A stretch of DNA of 39,599 nt from positions 1 through 39,599 of the forward strand of contig QMPA01000005.1 in NCBI GenBank assembly GCA_003650365.1, read 5' to 3'. Source of the stretch: Bacteroidota bacterium (GTDB taxonomy: Bacteria; Bacteroidota; Bacteroidia; Bacteroidales; F082). A program made the translations under genes and the position numbers. Shown in pieces: positions 1 to 9,395 of this stretch. The notes beneath the pieces were generated by a model that was not told the DNA's origin, did no database searches, and saw only the letters and a list, made by a program, of their open reading frames with translations. Each line of letters begins with the position of its first letter. Position 1 is the first letter of the stretch.

Positions 1-2007
1 AGGAATACCAACCGGGCTATTGAATTCACCAATATTCTCCGGCCGTTTTTCCCGTAAACGGTAAGCATTCAAGGGTTCAATAATCAGGACTGGCTGATCA
101 GATTTGAGATAGGTATTGTAAAAACCGGCCGCCTGTGTCATATTCCTTGGCACTGCTATATGCATGCCCTGTATGGAGTTGATGACCATGCTCAGGGGTG
201 AGCCCGAATGCCAGATGCCTTCCAGGCGGTGTCCGCGGGTACTGACAATCAGCGGCGCTTTCTGACCTCCTGCCGTCCGATAATGCAGGGTTGCTAAGTC
301 ATCACTGAGCACTTGAAGCCCGTATAACAAATAGTCAAAATATTGAATCTCGGCAATGGGGCGCAATCCACGCATGGCCATTCCCAGGCCTTGCCCGATG
401 ATGGTGGCTTCGCGAATGCCTGTGTCAAATATGCGATGCGTACCATATTTTTCCTGGAGTCCTTCGTAAGTTTGGTTTACGCCACCAATTTTCCCGACAT
501 CCTCACCAAAAGCCAATACCAGAGGATTGTGTTCGAAAATGAAATCAAAATTGTCACGCAGGATTTCCCTGCCGGGAACAAGTTCAGTTTTTTCGGTGTA
601 TTTTGGAGGATTGATGGTAATGTGTTCAGTATTCAATTCTGACTCGCTGTAAAGATGTGAACTATAACGCCGTTCATTTTCGATGGTTTCTTTTTTAAGC
701 CATTCTGTAATATTGGCTTTGAGCGAGTTTTTAGGATTGCTGCAATTGTCACAAACCAGGCGTAGAATCTTTCTGGCAGCCGATACAATATCTTTTCGCA
801 TGGGCTCACCAATTCTGAATAATTCTTTTTTAATGCCATCAATTGATGTGGTTTGTGCGCATTCGCAGCTTGTGATATCAACCAGTTTCAGGAAATCCTG
901 CTTTTTCTGGATAATGGGTTTTTGGTAATTGTTCCAGGCATTTTTTCGTGCCTGCCGTGCCTTTTTTACGGATTCGGTTTCAATAAGATTGAGTTCTTCT
1001 TCAGTAGCAATTTTTGATGTCAAAATCCATTTTCGCATTTGGGAAATGCCGTCAATTTCTGTTTCCTTTTGAAGTTGTTCAGGAGTTTTGTAGCGTTCGT
1101 GCGAACCAGAAGTAGAATGTCCCTGTGGTTGGGTGCAACCCATAATGTGGAACAATACCGGAACTTGTTCTTTGCGGCAGAGTGCAATGCCTTTGCGATA
1201 AGTTTCAATCAGTTCGGGATAATCGTAGCCGTATGCTTTGAAAATATAGAAACCGTTACTGTCCTTTTGTTTCTCAAAACCTTTTAGAATTTCTGAAATA
1301 CTTCCTTTGGTTGTTTGGTATTTGTTGGCGACGGAAATTCCCCAGCCATCATCCCAAACCGACATGGCGAGCGGTACCTGCATTACGCCGGCAGCATTCA
1401 TGGTTTCAAAAAAATATCCTTCCGAAGTTGAAGCATCACCAATGGTGCCAAAAGCAACTTCATTGCCGTTTTTCGTGAATTGTTTGAAATCTTTCTTTTT
1501 GTCTGCAAGTTTAAAAAATTTCGAGGCTTCGGCAAGTCCTAAAAGACGGGGCATTTGGCTTGCAGTAGGGGAGGAGTCGGCTGCAGAATTTTTTTGTTTG
1601 GTGAGGTCTTTCCAATTCCCTTTTTCGTCTAAACTGCGCGTGGCAAAGTGGTTGTTCATCAGCCGACCACCGTTGGCAGGATTGGCTTTTATATCGGTAT
1701 CGCCATATAATTGGGCAAAAATTTCCTCGAGCGTTAGCATACTTGCCGCCAGCATGAAAGTCTGGTCACGGTAATAACCTGAACGCCAGTCACCATTTTC
1801 AAAAACTTTCGCCATTGCCAATTGTGGAATTTCTTTGCCATCCCCAAAAATGCCAAATTTTGCCTTTCCGGTCAGTACTTCACGCCTACCCAATAAACTG
1901 GCCTGCCGACTTTCGTTGGCCAAACGGAAATCGTTGAGAACTTCTTCTTTGCTCAGTTTGAGTTTTTTTAAGGGCGCAATGCTTTTATGCGAAACTATAT
2001 TGTTCAT
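1..2007 (-). CDS. 2-oxoacid (branched-chain/2-oxoisovalerate-type) dehydrogenase E1, alpha and beta domains fused; 3' end runs off the left edge of the window
   Basis: Minus-strand frame from ATG at 2007 is open to base 1 (669 codons) and absent from the ORF track because it has no stop in the window. The alpha part reads ...GDGKEIPQLAMAKVFENGDWRSGYYRDQTFMLA... and ...FGTIGDASTSEGYFFETMNAAGVMQVP...; the beta part reads ...LAFGEDVGKIGGVNQTYEGLQEKYGTHRIFDTGIREATIIGQGLGMAMRGLRPIAEIQYFDYLL... Confidence 0.93.
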   Translation of the reverse strand, partial: MNNIVSHKSIAPLKKLKLSKEEVLNDFRLANESRQASLLGRREVLTGKAKFGIFGDGKEIPQLAMAKVFENGDWRSGYYRDQTFMLAASMLTLEEIFAQLYGDTDIKANPANGGRLMNNHFATRSLDEKGNWKDLTKQKNSAADSSPTASQMPRLLGLAEASKFFKLADKKKDFKQFTKNGNEVAFGTIGDASTSEGYFFETMNAAGVMQVPLAMSVWDDGWGISVANKYQTTKGSISEILKGFEKQKDSNGFYIFKAYGYDYPELIETYRKGIALCRKEQVPVLFHIMGCTQPQGHSTSGSHERYKTPEQLQKETEIDGISQMRKWILTSKIATEEELNLIETESVKKARQARKNAWNNYQKPIIQKKQDFLKLVDITSCECAQTTSIDGIKKELFRIGEPMRKDIVSAARKILRLVCDNCSNPKNSLKANITEWLKKETIENERRYSSHLYSESELNTEHITINPPKYTEKTELVPGREILRDNFDFIFEHNPLVLAFGEDVGKIGGVNQTYEGLQEKYGTHRIFDTGIREATIIGQGLGMAMRGLRPIAEIQYFDYLLYGLQVLSDDLATLHYRTAGGQKAPLIVSTRGHRLEGIWHSGSPLSMVINSIQGMHIAVPRNMTQAAGFYNTYLKSDQPVLIIEPLNAYRLREKRPENIGEFNSPVGIP

Positions 2008-2090
2008 ATTAAAAAGAGGAATTGAAATTAGGATGGCAAAGGTATGGAAAATGGTAGGAATTTAATGGCGCGACCACAAGGCCTAACAAA

Positions 2091-2370
2091 ATATTGGCTC
2101 TATGTTGATTTAGGTGGATACTGATGTAGCAAAATAACAAATCACAATAGTCAAATAACAAAAAATAAAGACACATTGCAAACAAGATATATTTCTGAAC
2201 ATATAATCGATTCTGCAATATTGAGTCCCTACGTATTGCGCGATATTTTTGTTGATTTGGTTTGCGTTTTCAAAAATTGATTTTTGTGATTTATTTGTGA
2301 TTTGAATTGTTGGTTATTGTGATTTCATTTCAATTGTTACCCGCTATAAACGACATAGAGCCAAAATATT
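2091..2370. repeat. MITE-like intergenic element bounded by terminal inverted repeats (ATATTGGCTCTATGT / ACATAGAGCCAAAATATT)
   Basis: TTGGCTCTATGT at 2094-2105 is the perfect reverse complement of ACATAGAGCCAA at 2353-2364, with flanking AATATT on both sides. The interior is AT-rich with recurrent AAATAACAAATCACAA-type words. Confidence 0.55.
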
Positions 2371-2530
2371 ACTCCTTTTTCTTTTTTAAACGACCGGTTT
2401 TTTTGAGTGCATCATGCAGCAAATATTCGATTTGGCCATTGATGCTGCGAAATTCATCCTGAGCCCACTTCTCCAGTGATGCCATCATTTCGGGTGAAAC
2501 CCGCAAAACGAATGCCTTTTTCTTTGCCAT
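2369..2530 (-). CDS. Arc-like ribbon-helix-helix DNA-binding protein (53 aa), below the ORF-track length cut-off
   Basis: Manual translation: MAKKKAFVLRVSPEMMASLEKWAQDEFRSINGQIEYLLHDALKKTGRLKKKKE*. It has the RHH beta-strand followed by two helices with 'FRSINGQIEYLL'. The start lies 1 nt after the upstream stop (2532-2534), suggesting translational coupling. Confidence 0.85.
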   Translation of the reverse strand: MAKKKAFVLRVSPEMMASLEKWAQDEFRSINGQIEYLLHDALKKTGRLKKKKE

Positions 2531-2531
2531 T

Positions 2532-3065
2532 CTAGTTAGGTTCTTTCATCATTTTAAGCATTGCATGCTGAAAGGCATCCGGACGTTGCGTGCCGAACAA
2601 AACTTTTTTACCACTTTTCAGAAGCAGTTGCATGCCAATATTACCTTTTACATTATAAGCTTTACCAATTTGTCCCATCCCAAATTTTATTCCCCAGCCA
2701 CCATACTCTTTTACAGGCTTGTATTCCCTGATGGTAAAAGTTTCAATTTTATCCTTGCCAATTTCTTTTTCCTTCAAAATCAATGGGGGATACCGATAAT
2801 ACAATCCATCAGCTTTAACTGTGGTTATCAGTCTCATTTTTACAAAAAGAAAAATTAAGCCGATCGCAAATACCAATTCAAGACCAGAAACCCACAGTAA
2901 ACCATTATCACTTATGGGCTGATTACCCCAGGGTTTGCCAAGAATTAATTGTGTGTATAAACCTATTGCCATGGGTATAATCATTGCACCCATCGCAATA
3001 GTTAGTACAATCCAAAGCCATAATTGGGTGAAATGCTGCTCCTCTTTAAAATATGTTTTTTGCAT
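2532..3065 (-). CDS. small membrane protein with two N-terminal TM segments and a C-terminal PH-like beta domain (DUF6141-like, tentative)
   Basis: 177-aa ORF with two hydrophobic segments, then KMRLITTVKADGLYYRYPPL...GQIGKAYNVKGNIGMQLLLKSGKKVLFGTQRPDAF. Confidence 0.75.
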   Translation of the reverse strand: MQKTYFKEEQHFTQLWLWIVLTIAMGAMIIPMAIGLYTQLILGKPWGNQPISDNGLLWVSGLELVFAIGLIFLFVKMRLITTVKADGLYYRYPPLILKEKEIGKDKIETFTIREYKPVKEYGGWGIKFGMGQIGKAYNVKGNIGMQLLLKSGKKVLFGTQRPDAFQHAMLKMMKEPN

Positions 3066-3089
3066 GATGGGGATTTTTCTGCACTTCCT

Positions 3090-3683
3090 TTATTTCATTC
3101 TTTTCAATAACTCACTTCCTTTCGCCATAAAATACTCAAGAAGCTTTTCGTCTAATATCCAAGTATTTGTTCTCAGGGCGATAAAATCATTTCCGTGAAG
3201 TTCGGGTACAATACTCATCGAACTCTGAAATGTCATAAGTTCTAATGGCATTATTTTTTCAGTTATCTGAATAAATTCCCTCATGTTTTTTGAATGAATC
3301 AAAGTGGTATTAACCACATCGCTTTCCGAAAAGATTGTCAGATGTTTATCGATAAAAGGATCGCCTGTTTTCAGCCTTTTTTTAAAACTTATGACATCAA
3401 ACCAGTCACGCTTCATGATCTTAATTTTGTCCTTACACTTTAGCGTCCGCATAAAAAGTCCTGAATAGGTTTTGCTTGTTTGCGCTTTTGTGGCAAAGGA
3501 ATCGTAAAAGATAAAGAACAAATTTTTGGATACTTTACCCAAATCAAAAACAATAAACTTTACTGAAGAAAACCTTTTACTAGGAGAAAGAAAATTATTT
3601 TTCACACTTGAGTTCGTGTAAAACCGGATTTCTTTCCGTTTTGCAAAATCCTCTAAAATTTCGATTGATGACTTCTCTTTCAT
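3090..3683 (-). CDS. hypothetical protein, possibly DUF3137-like
   Basis: 197-aa ORF. YSGLFMRTLKCKDKIKI...RLKTGDPFIDKHLTIFSESDV...IVPELHGNDFIALR resembles the DUF3137 arrangement of 'GLF', 'FxxxFxVxSxD' and a late beta-strand motif. Confidence 0.6.
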   Translation of the reverse strand: MKEKSSIEILEDFAKRKEIRFYTNSSVKNNFLSPSKRFSSVKFIVFDLGKVSKNLFFIFYDSFATKAQTSKTYSGLFMRTLKCKDKIKIMKRDWFDVISFKKRLKTGDPFIDKHLTIFSESDVVNTTLIHSKNMREFIQITEKIMPLELMTFQSSMSIVPELHGNDFIALRTNTWILDEKLLEYFMAKGSELLKRMK

Positions 3684-3701
3684 TTTAGCATTTCCAATAC
3701 A

Positions 3702-4559
3702 TTAATAAATACTTCCTGTATTAACGATCGGTGCAACATCTTTGTCAGAGGTCAAAACAACCATCAGGTTACTTACCATTGTTGCTTTTTTCTCTTCATC
3801 CAGATCGATGATATTCTTTTTCGATAATTCGTCCAAAGCCATTTCTACCATACTTACCGCGCCCTCAACAATTTTAAAACGAGCTGCCACAATCGCGGTT
3901 GCCTGCTGTCGTTTGAGCATGGCACCGGCAATTTCTTGGGCATAAGCAATATAGTTAATACGTGCTTCTATCACTTCAATCCCGGCAATCTGCAGACGTT
4001 CAGAAATTTCGTTCTCTAACATTTGGTTCACATCTTCTCCACCACTCCGCAGTGTCATTTCTGCTTTTTCATCTTCAAAATTATCGTAGGGATAATGCCC
4101 GGCCAGTTTCCGGATGGCTGCCTCACTTTGAATGTCAACAAAATGAACATAATCGTCCACATCGAAAGCAGCTTTATAGGTTTCCTTTACCTTCCAAACC
4201 ATTACCACACCAATCATAATCGGATTGCCTATTTTGTCATTTACTTTTATTGGATCGCTGTCAAGGTTTCGCGCACGAAGCGATATTTTTTTCTTGACAA
4301 AAAATGGGTTTGTCCACCAAAAACCGTTTTTACGGATGGTTCCATTGTAATTACCAAAAAGCACCAACACACTCGATTCGTTGGGATTAACAATAACAAG
4401 GCCTGGGATGCCTACAATACCAATTAAAATGAGCGCAACAAGCCAAATCATTTTAAAAAAGATGATTCCCAAAATGGATGGTACAATTAACAGAAAGATT
4501 AGGAATAAAGCAAAGTATCCTGAAATAGCCGAAAATTCTTTTTCATTTTTCATTGTCAT
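3702..4559 (-). CDS. SPFH/Band-7 domain protein
   Basis: 285 aa: N-terminal TM pair, then GLVIVNPNESSVLVLFGNYNGTIRKNGFWWTNPFFVKKKISLRARNLDSDPIKVNDKIGNPIMIGVVMVWKVKET..., typical of SPFH/prohibitin-like proteins. Confidence 0.9.
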   Translation of the reverse strand: MTMKNEKEFSAISGYFALFLIFLLIVPSILGIIFFKMIWLVALILIGIVGIPGLVIVNPNESSVLVLFGNYNGTIRKNGFWWTNPFFVKKKISLRARNLDSDPIKVNDKIGNPIMIGVVMVWKVKETYKAAFDVDDYVHFVDIQSEAAIRKLAGHYPYDNFEDEKAEMTLRSGGEDVNQMLENEISERLQIAGIEVIEARINYIAYAQEIAGAMLKRQQATAIVAARFKIVEGAVSMVEMALDELSKKNIIDLDEEKKATMVSNLMVVLTSDKDVAPIVNTGSIY

Positions 4560-4770
4560 ATTTTTAAATTAGAAAAGTGATATTAAATTGATATTGCAAT
4601 AGTACTACTTTTTATGCTATGCGTCAAGTATTTTTGTCATTTTTTTCGAAGCCATCAAAAGTGTTTCATTGCCGAAAGCAGGGCATACTTCTGCTAAACT
4701 GTTTTATAGGTGAATGTTAAGTTGTTATCAGCCATGATAAATTCAGTGTAAATTATTACATAATTCTAAG

Positions 4771-4778
4771 TAAATTTG
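4771..4778 (+). promoter_or_regulatory. candidate Bacteroidota -7 element (TAAATTTG) for yidC
   Basis: Matches TAnnTTTG about 23 nt upstream of the yidC start; no clear -33 TTTG partner was seen. Confidence 0.3.
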
Positions 4779-4801
4779 CAGCCTTATTTTAAAAATCGGA
4801 A

Positions 4802-6721
4802 ATGAACAGAAACTCAATTATAGGATTCCTGCTTATCGCTGCCATTATGGTTGGCTATACAGTTTGGATGACACCTTCGGCTGAAGAAATGGCGGAAAAG
4901 AATCGGGTACAAGACTCTATTGCTACAGCTAACAGAGCCCGCCAGATAGTTTTAGACTCTTTGCAGCGTATTGAAGCTGCTGCAGTAGTTCAGCAAGAAA
5001 GACAAACAATTGAAACGCCCCAGGAACCGGTAGGTGAGATTTCTACTGATTACACAGCCCTGAAAAACAGCTACGATGTTTTTGCCAATTCTGCTGTTGG
5101 TGAAGATAAAACTTACATTCTTGAAAACGATCTGGTAAGAATAGAAATTGGAAACAAAGGTGGTTTCATAAAAAATGTAGAGTTGAAAGATTATCAAACT
5201 TTCGACTCACTTCCGCTTACCCTTTTCAATCCTGAAACAACTAATTTCGGGCTTTCCTTTTTTGTAAACAGCCGTGTAATAAACACTTCCGGGTTTTATT
5301 TCCAAACCGATGCCACTGAAACACATATTAAAGTAGGTTACGACAAACAACGCTCCTTCAGTATGCGCTTATATGCCGATGCTGGTGAAGGGCAATTGGA
5401 TAAATCAAAATACATCGAATACCTGTATACACTGGAAAGCGACAATTATATGTTTGACTTTACGATTAACGTGGTCAACATGCAAAATGTTATTGCAGCC
5501 AATACCAATTACCTTGACTTGAACTGGTATGCCGATTTAAGGAAACAAGAAAAATCGGCAGACCAATTTAGTGGCCTTCCAACTATTTATTATAAGTATA
5601 CCAACGATGAAGTTGAGTATATGGACGAGAAAGATGATGACGAAGAAGCTATTAATACAAAACTCAAATGGGTCTCGTTTAAGCAGCGCTTTTTCTCTTC
5701 GGTACTTATTGCAAAAAACAATTTTGACAATGGAACCTTAAAAGTTTTTACGCAGGAAAACCCAAGTTCAGACCATTACCTCCGGTCCATGCAAGCTGAT
5801 TTTGGCTTACCTTATAACAAGTCGAGTGAAATAAGTATCCCGTTACAATTCTATTTTGGCCCCAATCAGTTTTACGGATTGAAATCATATGATATTGGGC
5901 TGGAAGACCAAATTCCGGTTGGCTGGGGAATATTTGGATGGATCAACAAATTCATTGTTATTCCTATTTTCAGTTGGTTGGGTAGTTACGGATGGAATTA
6001 CGGTATTGTTATTTTGGTTTTAACACTTATGTTAAAAACAGCACTCTTCCCAATTGCTTACAAAACATATTTGTCCTCAGCAAAGATGCGGGTACTTAAA
6101 CCCGAAGTCGATGAACTGTCGAAGAAATATCCCAAGAAAGATGATGCCATGAAAAAGCAGCAGGCCGTAATGGGTCTGTACAAAAAAGCTGGTGCGAATC
6201 CTGCATCGGGCTGTATTCCCATGTTGTTGCAAATGCCAATTCTGATTGCCATGTTCAGGTTTTTTCCGGCATCCATCGAATTGCGTCAGCAATCCTTTTT
6301 GTGGGCCACCGACCTTTCTAGCTACGACTCTATTTACAACCTGCCTTTCAACATTCCTTATTATGGTGATCATGTGAGTTTATTTACGCTGCTGATGACT
6401 GTTTCCACCATCATGTACACTTACCTCAACAACCAAATGATGGGTGCACAGACACAGCAAATGCCGGGAATGAAAACAATGATGTATATCATGCCTATTA
6501 TGTTCCTTGGACTGTTTAATAATTATGCCTCTGGATTGAGTTATTATTATTTTCTTGCCAATATTATCACTTTTGGCCAGATGTTTGCTTTCCGTTACTT
6601 GATTAACGAAGACAAATTGCGCAAACAAATTGAAGTCAATAAGAAAAAGCCAGCCAAGAAAAAATCAGCATTCCAAAAACGGCTTGAAGATGCTGCCAAG
6701 CAGCGGGGTGGAAAGCGATAG
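4802..6721 (+). CDS. yidC: membrane protein insertase YidC/Oxa1
   Basis: 639 aa: MNRNSIIGFLLIAAIMVGYTVWM start, periplasmic domain, then LGSYGWNYGIVILVLTLMLKTALFPIAYKTYLSSAKMRVLKPEVDELSKKYPKKDD...GCIPMLLQMPILIAMFRFFP. Confidence 0.98.
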   Translation: MNRNSIIGFLLIAAIMVGYTVWMTPSAEEMAEKNRVQDSIATANRARQIVLDSLQRIEAAAVVQQERQTIETPQEPVGEISTDYTALKNSYDVFANSAVGEDKTYILENDLVRIEIGNKGGFIKNVELKDYQTFDSLPLTLFNPETTNFGLSFFVNSRVINTSGFYFQTDATETHIKVGYDKQRSFSMRLYADAGEGQLDKSKYIEYLYTLESDNYMFDFTINVVNMQNVIAANTNYLDLNWYADLRKQEKSADQFSGLPTIYYKYTNDEVEYMDEKDDDEEAINTKLKWVSFKQRFFSSVLIAKNNFDNGTLKVFTQENPSSDHYLRSMQADFGLPYNKSSEISIPLQFYFGPNQFYGLKSYDIGLEDQIPVGWGIFGWINKFIVIPIFSWLGSYGWNYGIVILVLTLMLKTALFPIAYKTYLSSAKMRVLKPEVDELSKKYPKKDDAMKKQQAVMGLYKKAGANPASGCIPMLLQMPILIAMFRFFPASIELRQQSFLWATDLSSYDSIYNLPFNIPYYGDHVSLFTLLMTVSTIMYTYLNNQMMGAQTQQMPGMKTMMYIMPIMFLGLFNNYASGLSYYYFLANIITFGQMFAFRYLINEDKLRKQIEVNKKKPAKKKSAFQKRLEDAAKQRGGKR

Positions 6722-6923
6722 TTGCCTTCAAGAAAAAACGAAATCCAATTTTTAATTGACCTAATTAATCTAAAAAAGCCCCAATCAGTAGTTTTTAAAT
6801 TTTACTTCAATTTTACGTTTGGGATTGTTGAATTATAAATTGTTTAGTGCGATTAGTCATTTTGTCAATTAGAAGAATTTATAGCAATCATATTTCTAAA
6901 TAAAAAATAATAGTCTTAAACAA

Positions 6924-9335
6924 ATGTCGTTGACAAAATTCAACATATTACTATTATTTTTCCTCGGATGGATGGTTTCTGCAAAAGCACAATCACTCTA
7001 TGTTTACGATCAAAAAACAGGAGAACCAATTAGCGATGTTTTTGTTTTTAACGATACCAAAACAGAGTCTGGCTTAACCAATAAGCTTGGAATTATTGAT
7101 ATTACGATGTTTTGGCCAAGCGAAAAAATCCACTTTCAACACCCATCTTTTGTCAAGTTTAGTTTAGACAAAGCGACTATCGAACATTTGCGTTTTAAGA
7201 TTCCCCTGACAGAAAAATTTGTTGACCTTGCTGAAGTAGTGGTTTCGGCCAGCAAATGGGAAACGAAAAAAAATGAGATTCCCAATAAAATTGAAGTCAT
7301 AAAAAGCAAGGACATTGTTTTTGAAAATCCACAAACATCAGCCGAAATGCTGGCTTCTGGTAATGCCGTTTTTATTCAAAAAAGCCAATTGGGTGGTGGC
7401 AGCCCAATGATTAGGGGATTTGCCGCCAACAAGATTTTATTTATTATGGATGGTGTTCGGATGAACAATGCCATATACAGAAGCGGTAACCTGCACAATG
7501 TTTTGCAAGCAGATGTAAACAGTGTTGAGAGCGCTGAAGTTATTTTTGGTCCTGGTACAAATATCTATGGCAGCGATGCACTTGGTGGTGTTGTTGACAT
7601 CCACATTCTAAAACCGAAATACGGAACAAGCGAAAAATGGAAGGTAAATGGTAATGGACTGGCCAGACTGACGACGGCTGATTTTGAAAAAACAGTTCAT
7701 TTTGATCTCAATTTTGCAAACGAAAAATGGGCATTTTTGGCGATGTTTTCATTTAGCGATTTTGATGATCTGAAGATGGGAAACATCCACAACGAATATA
7801 CCCAACGTCCCAAATACATTGAAACCATTGAAGGGCAGGATTCTATTGTCGATAACAGCAAACCCAATGAACAAAAATTTTCGGGCTACTCCCAAATGAA
7901 TTTCGTTTCAAAAGTCAGCAATAAATTTAGCAAGACTGCCGAATGGATTATGTCGTTTTATATGAGCAAAACAACTGATGTTCCGCGTTACGACCGTCTC
8001 ATCCAGTACAATGATGAAAAACTGAAATACGCCGAATGGTACTACAATCCGCAGCAATGGATGATGAGTAGTTTGCAAATAAAACTGAATGGGAAAACCA
8101 GTATTTACAATCATTCGGTTTTTACGCTGGCCTATCAAAGTATTAAAGAAGGCAGAAACGATAGAAAATATAGAGATGACTGGCTGAGAAAGCGGAATGA
8201 GGCAGTAAGTGTTTTTTCATTCAATGCAGATTTTGACAAAACACTTCCAAAACGTAACAGTCTTTTTTATGGTATCGAACTCGTATTTAATGATGTAACT
8301 TCAACGGGTATAATGCAAAATATCATTACTGACGAAACAGAAACAATATCCAGCAGATATCCTGATGGAGGGAGTACCTACTTTACTGCTGGCGCTTATT
8401 TTAGCTATAAAAAGAATTTTGTCAGAATTCCCATGACTTTTTTAAGCGGTATCCGGTATTCTTATACAACACTTGACAGCCGTTTTACTGATACTTCCTT
8501 TTACAAATTACCTTATAGCAAAATCAATATCAGCAATAGTGCCATTACAGGAAATGCTGGTATTGTTTATCATCCCGGAGGTTTGCAACTGAGTCTTAAT
8601 CTCTCCTCTGGTTTTCGGGCTCCAAACCTGGATGATGTGGCAAAAATATTTGATTCCGAACCCGGTAATGTTGTCGTACCTAATGAGGATCTGAAACCCG
8701 AATATTTATACAATACTGATTTAGGAGTAAGTTATAATTTTGAAGAGCGGGCAAAGCTGCAATTTAACGTTTTTTATTCCTACTTAAAGGATGCCATGGT
8801 TCGGCGTGATTTTCAGATTGATGGAAAGGATTCCATTATGTATGATGGCGAAATGAGTAAAGTACAGGCAATGGTCAATACCGGCTATGCCCAGATTTAC
8901 GGGCTCAGTTTTTTCTTCGATTTTCAGATTATTAGCACGCTAAAATTCTCAACTACACTAACCTACACCAAGGGCATTGATGATGATGGATATGCTATGC
9001 GACATGCACCTCCATTATTTGGAAGTACTGCTTTGGTATTCGAAAGAAACCTTTTTAAACTTGCCTTATCGGCAAATTACAATGCCGAAGTCAGTTACCA
9101 AAACCTGGCTCCGACAGAACGCAGTAAGGCCTATCTTTACGGAACAGATGTGGATGGTAATCCGTACGCACCAGCATGGTGGACATTAAACCTGAAGGGT
9201 AGTTATAAATTTAGTAAAAAATTCATCACTACATTTGGTGTCGAAAATATATTGGATTATCGATATCGCCCCTATTCCTCTGGAATCACAGCAAGTGGAA
9301 GGAATTTTATTATTGCGTTCAGGTATTCGTTTTAG
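6924..9335 (+). CDS. TonB-dependent outer-membrane receptor, haem/haemoglobin-receptor type
   Basis: 803 aa with signal peptide, carboxypeptidase-regulatory-like N-domain, plug (GGGSPMIRGFAANKILFIMDGVRMNNAIYRSGNLHNVLQADVNSVESAEVIFGPGTNIYGSDALGGVVDI), TTDVPRYDRLIQYND...AEWYYNPQQ, and a C-terminal aromatic beta-strand (RNFIIAFRYSF). Confidence 0.93.
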   Translation: MSLTKFNILLLFFLGWMVSAKAQSLYVYDQKTGEPISDVFVFNDTKTESGLTNKLGIIDITMFWPSEKIHFQHPSFVKFSLDKATIEHLRFKIPLTEKFVDLAEVVVSASKWETKKNEIPNKIEVIKSKDIVFENPQTSAEMLASGNAVFIQKSQLGGGSPMIRGFAANKILFIMDGVRMNNAIYRSGNLHNVLQADVNSVESAEVIFGPGTNIYGSDALGGVVDIHILKPKYGTSEKWKVNGNGLARLTTADFEKTVHFDLNFANEKWAFLAMFSFSDFDDLKMGNIHNEYTQRPKYIETIEGQDSIVDNSKPNEQKFSGYSQMNFVSKVSNKFSKTAEWIMSFYMSKTTDVPRYDRLIQYNDEKLKYAEWYYNPQQWMMSSLQIKLNGKTSIYNHSVFTLAYQSIKEGRNDRKYRDDWLRKRNEAVSVFSFNADFDKTLPKRNSLFYGIELVFNDVTSTGIMQNIITDETETISSRYPDGGSTYFTAGAYFSYKKNFVRIPMTFLSGIRYSYTTLDSRFTDTSFYKLPYSKINISNSAITGNAGIVYHPGGLQLSLNLSSGFRAPNLDDVAKIFDSEPGNVVVPNEDLKPEYLYNTDLGVSYNFEERAKLQFNVFYSYLKDAMVRRDFQIDGKDSIMYDGEMSKVQAMVNTGYAQIYGLSFFFDFQIISTLKFSTTLTYTKGIDDDGYAMRHAPPLFGSTALVFERNLFKLALSANYNAEVSYQNLAPTERSKAYLYGTDVDGNPYAPAWWTLNLKGSYKFSKKFITTFGVENILDYRYRPYSSGITASGRNFIIAFRYSF

Positions 9336-9341
9336 CTCTTC

Positions 9342-9366
9342 GCTGTTCGGAATTTGTAATTCCGAA
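9342..9366. repeat. hairpin-forming dispersed repeat GCTGTTCGGAATTTGTAATTCCGAA (second copy at 35075-35100)
   Basis: TTCGGAATT-tgt-AATTCCGAA is a perfect 9-bp stem; the reverse complement occurs with one mismatch at 35075-35100. Confidence 0.7.
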
Positions 9367-9395
9367 TAAAGTATTTAGCAATAAAAATAACAACA

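Noticed and set aside
343-2218. Plus-strand ORFs (343..642, 683..928, 1039..1287, 1307..1774, 1835..2065) and minus ORFs 633..881, 1020..1208, 2009..2218
   Set aside because: They overlap in other frames a long, convincing minus-strand E1 dehydrogenase gene or its adjacent repeat, and show no recognisable domain.
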